From G963675935 sp963823895 (GTDB lineage Bacteria > Planctomycetota > Planctomycetia > Pirellulales > Thermoguttaceae): DNA of 64,000 bases. The position numbers were made by a program, and so were the translations under genes. Location of the stretch: the NCBI GenBank assembly GCA_963823895.1, contig CAWGNG010000023.1, forward strand, positions 310,001 to 374,000, read 5' to 3'. Each line of letters begins with the position of its first letter. The first letter of the stretch is position 1. The notes below the pieces were generated by a model. The model saw only the letters and a program-made list of their open reading frames with translations, was not told the DNA's origin and ran no database searches. Of the stretch, positions 26,295 to 34,418 are shown piece by piece.

Positions 26295-26919
26295 ATGGAC
26301 GTGCAACTAATAATACCGCCGGCAGCGGGAAGCCGCGAAGAACGGCTGGCACAAATCGAGGCCAAGATCAAACAGTCCAACGGCGGGCGGCGCGCATGGC
26401 GGCAGTGGAAGCAGTACGAGGCCGACGAAATCCTCGCGCTGGCGAGGAAGGCGCCGCGGCTGAATCTGCTCGATCTGAATATCACGGGCGATTTCCACGC
26501 CATCTATGAACTGCGCATGCCGGTCCCGCGCGAGCCCGTCGACGGCCCGCTGCAAATCGGCGACCGCGCAGTGTTTCATCTGGGGTATGTAGAAGAATGG
26601 CTGTGCAGCAGCCCGCCCGGCTGGGCGCCGTTGGGAATCGTCTACCCGCCGGACGTTTTCCACTCCAATCTGGCCCCGCAACTCGGCGGCGCCATTTGCC
26701 TCGGCGAGTTGCCTGCCGCCATTCGTCCCAAAGAAATTTTGCTCCTGGGCTTCTTCACCGTCTCGCTGCAAATGCTGAGCCTGGACGAAACCGACGTCCA
26801 AGGAGTGCTGAACGGGCGGGCATCAGAATTTCTATCGTGAACATCCGGAATTCCTGCCGTTGACCACGGCGGGACTGATGGACCCCGTTTCCATGGACAA
26901 GTATTTAGGAGCCGAATGA
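26295..26919 (+). CDS. E2-like UBC-fold conjugating enzyme (C-terminal frameshift)
   Basis: The first frame gives 181 residues with an unmistakable E2 core: YELRMPVPREPV (beta strands), the flap VYPPDVFHSN (H123 and N125 in HPN-like position), and the active-site segment GGAICLGE with C135. Helices follow (EILLLGFFTVSLQMLSL). At about 26815 the coding signal moves to another frame, which continues with HQNFYREHPEFLPL and MDPVSMDKYLGAE up to TGA 26917-26919. Removing one G from GGGCGGG makes a continuous 207-residue protein whose end abuts the next gene's ribosome site (AGGAG). E2 accepts Ubl from E1 on Cys and passes it to targets. It lies 13 bp after the E1 gene. Confidence 0.85.
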
Positions 26920-26920
26920 C

Positions 26921-27826
26921 ATGCTCGACACGATTGCCCCCAATGAGCCGCCTACCATCGTTCGTTCCGCTGACCGTCGGCGGCGCCGCGGCGTGCGGCC
27001 GCACACGACGGACTCCGGTCACGGGCCGCAAATCGGCCGGATACCCAGTGGATGGCTTGCCCCGAGCCGCCTATTTCCCGACGCCACGGCCGACGATTAT
27101 CTCGCGCGGCACTCGGAGTTCCTGGGGCCGGTGAAGCTCCGCCGCGGGCCGCAGGGCATTTTGCGACAGGTCGAAGTCTTCTTGCCCCCGCAGTCGGTGA
27201 CGGGCCAGCTTTGCACGGTCGATCCCGAACAGGCCGAGGAGGCCGGCCGCCTCCGCGACGAGATTCAGACCATGGCCGAGGCGCTGCTGGACGGACAACT
27301 GAAACTCGATGCCTGGAATCCGCCCGATCTGACGACCTTGCTCGCCGGCTGGCTCGCGGAACAAGGATGCGACGCGATCGCCGACAAGGAGGGCAACCTG
27401 CGGCTGACGATTCGCGGCGAGGGCTGCGACGGACAGGTGCGGATCGAGTGCGGTGCGGACCGCTTGCGACTGGTCATGCCGCTGGGGCAATGGACGCAGT
27501 TGAGCCCCACCGCCGCGATGGCCATTCGGCTGCTGGCCGCCGAGGCCAACGACCGCACGCGCCTGATGCGGGTCGTCTCCACGGCCCACCAGCAGGCGGG
27601 CCTGCACGTCGAGGCGCAAGTCGATCTGACCGGCCTTCCGAGCGGGAACCCGTTGAACCGCGCCACCGAGGCGCTGTGGCGGGAGATGACGCACATGGCG
27701 ACCGACAGCTTGGAATTGGCGCTGCGGCGGTTGGGCCTGGAACTTCCGGCCCTGGCCGACCCGCAGGGTAGCGACCTGGCCGAGCAGATTGTCCGGCAGC
27801 AGGAATCGTTCGACAGAGACCATTGA
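26921..27826 (+). CDS. Unknown protein of the Ubl operon, possible chaperone-like fold
   Basis: The 301-residue protein follows the restored E2 stop by one base, with TTAGGAG as ribosome site. Residues 1-40 are basic and low in complexity. Residues about 45-100 (FPDATADDYLARHSEFLGPV, RQVEVFLPPQSV) and 130-290 are ordered; the latter (LRLTIRGEGCDGQVRIECG, LVMPLGQWTQLSPTAAMAIR, GLHVEAQVDL, ALWREMTHMATDSLELAL) has the beta-sheet/long-helix alternation of YbjN/CesT-type chaperones, a weak impression. No catalytic residues are evident. Its constant position between E2 and Ubl suggests a role in substrate or Ubl handling. Confidence 0.65.
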   Translation: MLDTIAPNEPPTIVRSADRRRRRGVRPHTTDSGHGPQIGRIPSGWLAPSRLFPDATADDYLARHSEFLGPVKLRRGPQGILRQVEVFLPPQSVTGQLCTVDPEQAEEAGRLRDEIQTMAEALLDGQLKLDAWNPPDLTTLLAGWLAEQGCDAIADKEGNLRLTIRGEGCDGQVRIECGADRLRLVMPLGQWTQLSPTAAMAIRLLAAEANDRTRLMRVVSTAHQQAGLHVEAQVDLTGLPSGNPLNRATEALWREMTHMATDSLELALRRLGLELPALADPQGSDLAEQIVRQQESFDRDH

Positions 27827-27903
27827 GTGTCGTGACGCGGGAGGCGACTCCTCGCGTCGTGTTTTGGACGTTGTCCCTTGCGAGCGTGAAAGGAGATGAG
27901 AAA

Positions 27904-28200
27904 GTGAATGAGACACCCGTGCTCAACCTAGATGAGGTCGTCGATCCCTTGTCGCTGGAAGTCTCCGAGGTGACGGGCAGCCGCACCTTGGAAGTCGATC
28001 AGATCGACGGTCATCGAACGTCGGCCGACCTGGCGCGGACGATGGCCGCGATGTTGGACCTCCCGGAGAACCAGCCGTACGCGTTGCGCGACGAAGATTC
28101 TCAGCGGATGCTCCTCGACGACCATCCGATCGGGAGCCAGGTCAGCAAAACCACCCGGCCGCGGCTGACGGTGATTCCGAAGGCTCGGCTGGGCGCCTGA
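27904..28200 (+). CDS. Beta-grasp ubiquitin-like protein (Ubl)
   Basis: The 98-residue protein starts at GTG 27904 with AGGAG 8 nt upstream. After a short tail (NETPVLNLDEVVDP), residues 16-98 have the beta-grasp order: two strands (LSLEVSEVTGSRTLEVDQI), the helix (RTSADLARTMAAMLDLP), YALRDEDSQRMLLDDHPIGS and a final strand RLTVIPKARLGA. This resembles YukD-type Ubls. The C-terminus is LGA rather than a free GG, so it may need trimming, may use a single Gly, or may not be conjugated. It lies between the unknown gene and a JAB gene, in the middle of the conjugation operon, and is the best Ubl modifier candidate. Confidence 0.75.
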   Translation: MNETPVLNLDEVVDPLSLEVSEVTGSRTLEVDQIDGHRTSADLARTMAAMLDLPENQPYALRDEDSQRMLLDDHPIGSQVSKTTRPRLTVIPKARLGA

Positions 28201-28294
28201 CCAACAGGCGTCGCCGCGGGGTTGGGCGTCGGGCGGTCTCCGGCTGCCCGCCCCGCTTTCCAAACACCCGACTTCTATTGCGAAAGGCAAACCG

Positions 28295-29476
28295 ATGACC
28301 AGCAACCACACAACCGGGCTAGCGGTCACGATCCGGTGCGACCGGCTGGGAGAAGGCCCGCTGACCGACGAGCCGGTGGTCGCGTCCGATCTCGGCCCGG
28401 TGCGTTACGAGACCTGGCTGCGCGGGATGCGGGGCGGAGTCCTTCCGCCGGAGATGGAAGGACTCTGCTGCAACGTGCTTCCCGGCCAGAGCCTGGGCAG
28501 CGGCGTGCTGGCCGACTACGCGATCGAACTGGCCGACGGGCAGCGCCGCTTCCGCCAAGACTACACGGTCTATAGCCTGGAGCAAACGGCCCGGCGCGGA
28601 ACCAAGCGGTTGTATCAGCAGGGAATCCTGACGGCCAGCGATCGTGTCCACTACTACCTGACCACTGCGGCGGACGATCATCGCGCGGCCGCCGCTGCGG
28701 CAGCCGCCGACCCCGCCGGGGGCATCGAAGGCCAAGCGGCGGACGCGCGGCTGCGAGTGAAGCGACGCTGCGAGCCGCTGGTGCTCGAACCCGCGTCCCT
28801 GGCCGCGTTCCTGAAAGCAAGCCGGTTGCTCCGCGAGGGCGCGGCGCCGTTGTCGCCGACCGATGAAGATCGCCCCAACCACCTGCCGATCTTCATCGAC
28901 GACGAGGTCTGGGAAGAGAGCCGCGCCCTGGCCCGCCGCGGCGGCGATCTCGAATCGGCGGCCGTATGGACGGGACGGCTGATGCGGGACGTGGAAACGC
29001 CGGAGATCTTCCTGTTGATCGAAGCCGTCATCGAGGCCCAACATGCCCAGGAGACCGAGTACTCGATCCTGTTTTCCGGGGAAACGTGGCAGAGTGTCCG
29101 CGAATTGTTGGAGCAGCGGCGGCGCCGACTCAACCGCCCGCACGAGCGAATCCTCGGCTCGGTACACGGCCACAACTTCCTGCCCCACGCGAACGAGGAG
29201 GGCCAGCGGATATGTGCGTCTTGCGACCGGCTTGCCACGTGCGCCGAGTCGACGGCCGTGGCCAGCAGCCTCGATGAAGAGTGGCACCGGACCATCTTCG
29301 CGGCGACTCCCTGGGCTGCGTTGGGGGTCTGGGGCTGGACCGCCCACCGAGAGGAGGTCTGGCAAGTCTATTCGTTGACCGGCGGCGCGCTTCTGCCGCG
29401 GACGATTCGAGTCGTCGCGGCCAGTGCGATCGCCGGGCTGACATCAAGCATCAAGAAAGGAGCGGAGCAAACGTGA
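28295..29476 (+). CDS. JAB/JAMM metalloprotease with zinc-binding insert
   Basis: The C-terminal half of this 393-residue protein is a JAB domain: HLPIFIDDEVWEESRAL, then E220 in DLESAAVWTGRLMR, YSILFSGETWQSVRELL, ILGSVHGHNFLP (zinc ligands H291 and H293) and SSLDEEWHRTIF with S324-x2-D327. Between the His pair and Asp lies a Cys cluster (C307-x2-C310, C316) that may bind another zinc. Residues 1-125 form an unrecognised N-terminal domain; an Ala-rich linker (AAAAAAAADPAGG) separates the two. JAB proteases process Ubl precursors or remove Ubl from targets. Its TGA overlaps the GTG start of the next gene (GTGA). Confidence 0.78.
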   Translation: MTSNHTTGLAVTIRCDRLGEGPLTDEPVVASDLGPVRYETWLRGMRGGVLPPEMEGLCCNVLPGQSLGSGVLADYAIELADGQRRFRQDYTVYSLEQTARRGTKRLYQQGILTASDRVHYYLTTAADDHRAAAAAAAADPAGGIEGQAADARLRVKRRCEPLVLEPASLAAFLKASRLLREGAAPLSPTDEDRPNHLPIFIDDEVWEESRALARRGGDLESAAVWTGRLMRDVETPEIFLLIEAVIEAQHAQETEYSILFSGETWQSVRELLEQRRRRLNRPHERILGSVHGHNFLPHANEEGQRICASCDRLATCAESTAVASSLDEEWHRTIFAATPWAALGVWGWTAHREEVWQVYSLTGGALLPRTIRVVAASAIAGLTSSIKKGAEQT

Positions 29477-31260
29477 GTCTTCACGACGAAATACTCGCCC
29501 AAATGCAGTTGGCCGACAATTATGAGGGCCTGCTGAAACTTGCCCTCGACCCCAGCAAGCCGCTCAGGGTGCGCGGCCAGATTGTCATGGACGCGATTCT
29601 CACCGGCCAGGACTCCGCGGTCGTGTTGGCGTTCGTAACGCACCTGCTGGGGAAGACGTCTATAGCGGCCGATGCGGAAGAGGCCGTGAAGCTGAAGCAG
29701 GCCTACGAAGCGAAGCTGGCCGAGTTGGAGAACGGCCCGCCCCGTGGCGCCACGTTCATCAGCGTCGCCGACGGCGACATGCCCGGACCGAAACCGCGCG
29801 TCCACGTGATTTGTCCGGACGGCACCGAGCGCTACCCGTATTTGCACGAGAGCGTGAAACTAGAAGACCTGCGGCCCGGCCAATCCGTCTACCTCGACAG
29901 CAAAGGCGTAGTCGTCGTGGGCGCCGGCCGCAAGCTGCCCTACGTGGGACAGACGGGCGCCTACAAAGGCCGCATCGTGGAGACCGACAGCTTCCAAGTC
30001 ACGTACCGCGACGAGGTCTTGACGCTGCGGGGCTCGCAGGCCGTCCTCGACGCGGACGCGGCGGGCCAGCTCAAACCGGGCGACGCGGTCTTGTTTTGTC
30101 CCCGCCGCCAAATCATCCTCGCCAAGCTGCCGGCGGAGAAGGCCAACCGCCACCGGTTCATCGACAGCAGCCTGATTCCCGACGTGGTTGCCCACCGCGA
30201 CATTGGCAGCCCCCACTGGATTTTGGGTTGGATGCTCCGCCGTCTGCAGATCATGCTTTATCATCCCGAGTTGGTGGCCGCGTTCGACCTGCGGCTGCGG
30301 TGCGCCGTCGCCATGGTCGGTCCGTCGGGGACGGGGAAGACGCTGACGATTCAAGCCTGGCTGAACGCGTTCGACAAGGAATTGCGGCGTTACTCGGGCC
30401 GCGACAACCTGGGAAGCCGCGTGATCCGCGCTACAACGGCCGATCTGCTCTCCGAATACTTCGGCGTCAGCGATCGGAAGATCGACGTCTTTTTCAACGA
30501 CATCCGCTATAACGTGTCGGAGGAGATCGAGCTGGCTTCCGGCGAGAAGGTGCGGCTGCCCATCGTCGTATTGCTGGAAGAGGCCGAGGGGCTCACGCGC
30601 CGCCGCGGCGAGCTCGACGGCGGCGTCTACGACCGGATCATCGGGATGCTCTTGCAACGCCTGGACGACCCGATCCACAACCTCGGCAAACTTCCCATTT
30701 TCTTCATTACCACCAGCAACCGGCCGGACATGATCGACGTGGCGGCCTGGCGGCGGCTGGCCGGAATCATCGCGCGGTTCCATCGCCTGCAAAGTTCGGG
30801 GCTGGCCGCGGTCTTGGCTAAGAAGCTCAAGCCCCATTTCCGCTACGCCTCGGACAACGGCGCCTCGCCCGACCAACTGCGCACCGGCCTGATCGACCAG
30901 ATTGTCGATGCCTTGTTCAGCCCCAACGGCAGCCAACAGCCGCAGATCGAGATTACGCTCCGCGACGGCAAGAAGCTGCTGCGTTACCGCCGCGACTTCC
31001 TCACCGGGGCGGTCTGCGAGCAGGCGTTGTCCAATGCGATCGACGCCCTGGTTTTCAACATCGACAACAGCGGCGACGCGAAGCTGGGCCTCGGCGCCGC
31101 CGCGATTCTCGATTCGTTCGACAACGTCATCGACGGTTTGGCCGACAATCTAACGCCGCACAACGCGGCCGACTACGTCGATCTGCCCGACGGCGTGGGC
31201 GTGGCCTCGGTGCGGCGTCTGCGCTCGACCAACGGCCGCTTGGCCCACGTCCTGTGCTAA
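29473..31260 (+). CDS. Mpa/ARC-like AAA+ ATPase with OB-fold domains
   Basis: The 595-residue protein starts at GTG 29473, overlapping the JAB stop. An N-terminal helix region (including SIAADAEEAVKLKQAYEAKL) precedes two OB-fold-like segments (residues about 105-235; VYLDSKGVVVVGAGRKLPYV, GRIVETDSFQVTYRDEVL, GDAVLFCPRRQIILAKLP), the layout of proteasomal ATPases Mpa/ARC. The AAA+ domain has Walker A GPSGTGKT (residues 283-290), Walker B PIVVLLEEAEG (E-E in place of D-E) and sensor TTSNRPDMID. Such ATPases unfold tagged proteins. No proteasome alpha or beta subunit is encoded nearby, so its partner protease is unknown. Confidence 0.8.
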   Translation: MSLHDEILAQMQLADNYEGLLKLALDPSKPLRVRGQIVMDAILTGQDSAVVLAFVTHLLGKTSIAADAEEAVKLKQAYEAKLAELENGPPRGATFISVADGDMPGPKPRVHVICPDGTERYPYLHESVKLEDLRPGQSVYLDSKGVVVVGAGRKLPYVGQTGAYKGRIVETDSFQVTYRDEVLTLRGSQAVLDADAAGQLKPGDAVLFCPRRQIILAKLPAEKANRHRFIDSSLIPDVVAHRDIGSPHWILGWMLRRLQIMLYHPELVAAFDLRLRCAVAMVGPSGTGKTLTIQAWLNAFDKELRRYSGRDNLGSRVIRATTADLLSEYFGVSDRKIDVFFNDIRYNVSEEIELASGEKVRLPIVVLLEEAEGLTRRRGELDGGVYDRIIGMLLQRLDDPIHNLGKLPIFFITTSNRPDMIDVAAWRRLAGIIARFHRLQSSGLAAVLAKKLKPHFRYASDNGASPDQLRTGLIDQIVDALFSPNGSQQPQIEITLRDGKKLLRYRRDFLTGAVCEQALSNAIDALVFNIDNSGDAKLGLGAAAILDSFDNVIDGLADNLTPHNAADYVDLPDGVGVASVRRLRSTNGRLAHVLC

Positions 31261-31280
31261 CCCATGGGAAAGGAACGATC

Positions 31281-32461
31281 ATGCCTCTGGCCGACCAACT
31301 CGATCGCGACCTGGAACAGGTGCTGAGATCACGGGCGGTGAACGTGGTCGAGCCGCGCGATCAAATGGTGCAGCTCAACGCCGTGGAAGCGGGGGCCGGC
31401 TTCAGCAAACCCGCGACCAACGTCCTCCTGCACCGCCAACTGGACCTCTCCTGGCGCGTCTTCGTGGACGACGATTTCAGGTACTTGGGCGGCGATCGCC
31501 TTCGCTGCCGGCTGTTCTCCGGCCCACAACAGGACCGGTGGCGGGAGCTAACGCCGCCGGAACCGCTGCTGGGCGACCTGAACAACGCCATTCTCCGCGT
31601 GTTGGGCTGGCTGGAGAGTCCGGTGCAGAGCATCGTTCCTTTGCCGCTGCGGACCGGTGACGCTCCGGCCGCGACGGCGGAGACGAGCGATCCGGAGTTG
31701 GAGCGCAACGGCCGGTTCCTGGACCACGACCAGTTGCGCGCCATGGCAATCGAGCCCGTGCCGTCCCAAGCAGAAACGATCGTCCGCATCGCCGGCATGG
31801 CGCTGCGCCGCACGCCGCCGGCCTGTCCGGTGGTTTGTGGGCCGGCGGGATGCGGGAAGAGCGTGATCGCAGGCACGGCAGCCCTGCAACTGCTAGAGCG
31901 GAAGCAGTCCAGCAGGTGTTCCAGCTCAGCGGCGCTGCGGTCTGCTCCGGCGCGATTTTCTGGCCGCAGCGAGACGAGCGTTTGCGGGCGGCTCTGGAAA
32001 CGATCCGCAACCTGCCGAAATCCACGCTGTTGATCCTGGAACAATTTGACCTGGCGCTCGGCAAGTCCGAGACGGCCCCATCGCTCGTGTGCGAGGGGCT
32101 TGATCGTGGTATCCGGCTGATCGCCGTAGCGCGGCCCGAGTTCGCTCCTGACGACGCCGAGGTCCTGGGGTTGTCCCTATCGCGGCGGCTGGAGATCGTG
32201 CCGGTGGCCGTCCCCGAGGACGCGGAACTTCAGCAGATTCTCCGCCATTGGCTGCAGCGGCATCCGCTGACGCAAGAGGTCGAGGTGGCGGCAGAGGTTG
32301 TGCCGACGGCGTTGCGGTTGTCGCAGTTTCGCCGCGGGGCCAACCCCGGAGCCGCGCTCGGGCTCCTGGAAACCGCCCTGGCCCACGCCGCGTGGGTGCA
32401 GTCGAAGTTCCTCGGCCCCGACGAGCTTTACCATCTCGTGCCGCGAGAACAGGAACCGTAA
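31281..32461 (+). pseudogene. Second AAA-type ATPase of the Ubl block, frameshifted
   Basis: The first frame (ATG 31281 behind AAAGGAA) gives a start MPLADQLDRDLEQVLRS and the ATPase segment CPVVCGPAGCGKSVIAGTAA (Walker A GPAGCGKS). At about 31900 the signal shifts frame and continues with QVFQLSGAAVCSGAIFWPQR, STLLILEQFDLAL (Walker B-like, LEQFD) and LIAVARPEF (sensor-like) to TAA 32461. Adding one base near CTAGAGCG restores 393 residues. It may partner the first ATPase or act as a switch. The indel makes it a pseudogene as read, unless it is a sequence error. It is 20 bp after the Mpa-like gene and 56 bp before the next. Confidence 0.7.
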
Positions 32462-32517
32462 CGTTGCACGCTCAAACTCACCGCCCCCAACCTCCTGATT
32501 AAAAAGGAAAACGAACT

Positions 32518-33663
32518 ATGCCAAGCGAACGCACCCGACGCGAAGACTTCTCGACCGGTCCCGACTCGTTCAGCGAAGATTTCTCCTCGACCGCCACGGC
32601 CGTCGAAGGGGGCAGCGTCACCGTCATCCACGGCATCTACGCGCACACGCTTCCGCTGGCGGGTCTGACCGTCAGGCAGGCCCGCGGCGAGCTGGAAGAG
32701 CGGATGAACATCGATCCCGAGGCCATGGCCACGGTGGACGGGCACGAGGTCGATGAGGACACCGTCTTGCAGGAGAATCAGTGCTTGAACTTTGTCAAGC
32801 ACTCCGGCGAGAAGGGCGTGGCCGACAGTCTCACGATCGAAAACGGCCAAGTGATCGCAACCAGCGAAGAGGGTCGCCGCCTCGCAGCGCCGGAAACCGA
32901 CCTGCTGGACATGCTCCGCCGCGAAATTCTTCCGCCCACCAATGGCGTTGCCCTGCCCGACGGCATCAAATTCATCATCTGGCGGAATCCGTTTCTGCTG
33001 GTCGTTCACCAGTCGCCGCCGCACGTCCGCCGGCTGCTGTGGATCGCCGACGATTCTCCGTGCGAGTTCGGGCCGGGCACGGCCTACCGCTGGGTGCGGC
33101 TCAGCCTGCCCTACGCCTTCACCTTCGCAATGTTCTTCTGCCACGGCAAATCGCTGCACCTGACGCAACGCAACGAGCTGTACTTCGGCAATCAGCCGCT
33201 CGGTTCGCTCGACGACCGGCTCGGCTACCCGGCGCTCTTGAACATCTCGTGCATCGAGCGGCCGGGGCGGATGATGGCCTGGATATGCACGCAGCACCTT
33301 GCCCCGCAACCCGACAAAGACTGGACCTGCCAACTCGAAGCGCTGTTGAGCCACACCTGGAACGGCGGGTTCAATCGCAGTAGCGAGCGGCACGAGGGGG
33401 CCTCATGGTACAGCCAGTCCAAGGGGATCCATCCCGACTTGCACCCCGTCGAGCGCTGGGAGGAAGCCAGCGAGGACGACGCCTTCGCCCTGAAGGTGCC
33501 CTGGAAACCGGTGGGCCTTACCGTCGGCGAACTGATCGACCACAAGTTCGAGGAGCAGCAGAGCGAGAGTGCGGTCGAAGGCTGCGAGGCTGCGCGGCCG
33601 CCGGCCAGTCTGGTTGCGCGATTCCTCACCTACGCCCAATCCAAACCGTCGCGCCGCGCGTAA
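32518..33663 (+). CDS. Ubl (PRTRC-C/ThiS-like) fused to probable Prok-E2_D domain
   Basis: The 381-residue protein has a disordered start, then a beta-grasp domain at residues 32-97 (SVTVIHGIYAHTLPLAGLTV, ATVDGHEVDEDTVLQENQ) that ends NFVKHSGEKG, much like ThiS-type or PRTRC protein C. The rest (residues about 130-345) resembles PRTRC protein B / Prok-E2_D: NPFLLVVHQSPPHVRRLLWI, FAMFFCHGKSLHLTQRNELY, YPALLNISCIE, MAWICTQHLAP. In Prok-E2_D the UBC fold lacks the usual Cys geometry, so this may be a non-catalytic E2-like scaffold. The family link is from pattern memory. AAAAAGGAAAACGAACT precedes ATG 32518. Confidence 0.65.
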   Translation: MPSERTRREDFSTGPDSFSEDFSSTATAVEGGSVTVIHGIYAHTLPLAGLTVRQARGELEERMNIDPEAMATVDGHEVDEDTVLQENQCLNFVKHSGEKGVADSLTIENGQVIATSEEGRRLAAPETDLLDMLRREILPPTNGVALPDGIKFIIWRNPFLLVVHQSPPHVRRLLWIADDSPCEFGPGTAYRWVRLSLPYAFTFAMFFCHGKSLHLTQRNELYFGNQPLGSLDDRLGYPALLNISCIERPGRMMAWICTQHLAPQPDKDWTCQLEALLSHTWNGGFNRSSERHEGASWYSQSKGIHPDLHPVERWEEASEDDAFALKVPWKPVGLTVGELIDHKFEEQQSESAVEGCEAARPPASLVARFLTYAQSKPSRRA

Positions 33664-33687
33664 CCCATCGCGCCGCCGGAGGCTATC

Positions 33688-34416
33688 ATGGCAATTCCCG
33701 TTTACGTCAAGAGTGACCCCAATCAGACACGTCCCGCGGACCAACAGTACTACCTGGTCACGGGGAGTGGGATGTTCCTCTGCCGGAACGAGGCGTTCTG
33801 GGAGAGCGACGTTCCCACCACACGGCACCCGCGAGGCCTGGCCCAACATGGCGCCTATTGCCGTCCCCGTTTCCCGCCGCTGGGGACCGCGGCGCTGGAA
33901 TACGTGGTCGGCTTTTTCGATCACGTCTACCGGGTCCACCAGGCCGAATCCGTCGTCTTGCTGCTGTGGAACGCGCTGCGGTCGCGCTACCGGCTCTGGG
34001 TGCCCCAACAGGAGACCAAGGTCTGGGAATCGTCGTCCGGCATCCGCGCGGCGGTGGATGTCGCCTATCAGATCCCCGTCCCGCTGCCCGCCGGACATCT
34101 GCTGGTGGGCGACATCCACTGCCACTGCGACTTCGGCGCCTATAGTTCCGGCACCGACAAGTACGATGAAAAGTACCGGGACGGGGTCCACGTGATCGTC
34201 GGGCACGTCGAGCGCGAACCGCCCGAGTTCCATCTCGAACTGTCCGTCGACGGTTACCGCTTCGCCCTGGAGTTTGGGCACCTTTTCCGTGGTTACCGGC
34301 GACGGCGACGGATCGTGCCGCAGCGGTGGCTGGAGCAGATCAAGGTCCGCGTGCAGCGCCCCGTGTGGTCTCAGGTCTCGACATACGCCTATCCCTACAA
34401 ATCGAAGGTCCGATAG
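33688..34416 (+). CDS. JAB/JAMM-domain protease, complete metal motif
   Basis: The 242-residue protein contains a perfect JAMM motif in GDIHCHCDFGAYSSGTDKYD: H144-x-H146, then seven residues, S154-x2-D157. A candidate catalytic Glu is E87 in HQAESVVLLLWNALRSR. The domain spans about residues 65-200, with a preceding region (YYLVTGSGMFLCRNEAFWES) of unknown role. It matches Prok-JAB proteins found in PRTRC-type gene sets beside protein B and ThiF. It probably releases or trims Ubl conjugates in the cytoplasm. The gene begins 25 bp after the Ubl/E2_D gene and ends 3 bp before the second E1. Confidence 0.82.
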   Translation: MAIPVYVKSDPNQTRPADQQYYLVTGSGMFLCRNEAFWESDVPTTRHPRGLAQHGAYCRPRFPPLGTAALEYVVGFFDHVYRVHQAESVVLLLWNALRSRYRLWVPQQETKVWESSSGIRAAVDVAYQIPVPLPAGHLLVGDIHCHCDFGAYSSGTDKYDEKYRDGVHVIVGHVEREPPEFHLELSVDGYRFALEFGHLFRGYRRRRRIVPQRWLEQIKVRVQRPVWSQVSTYAYPYKSKVR

Positions 34417-34418
34417 CC

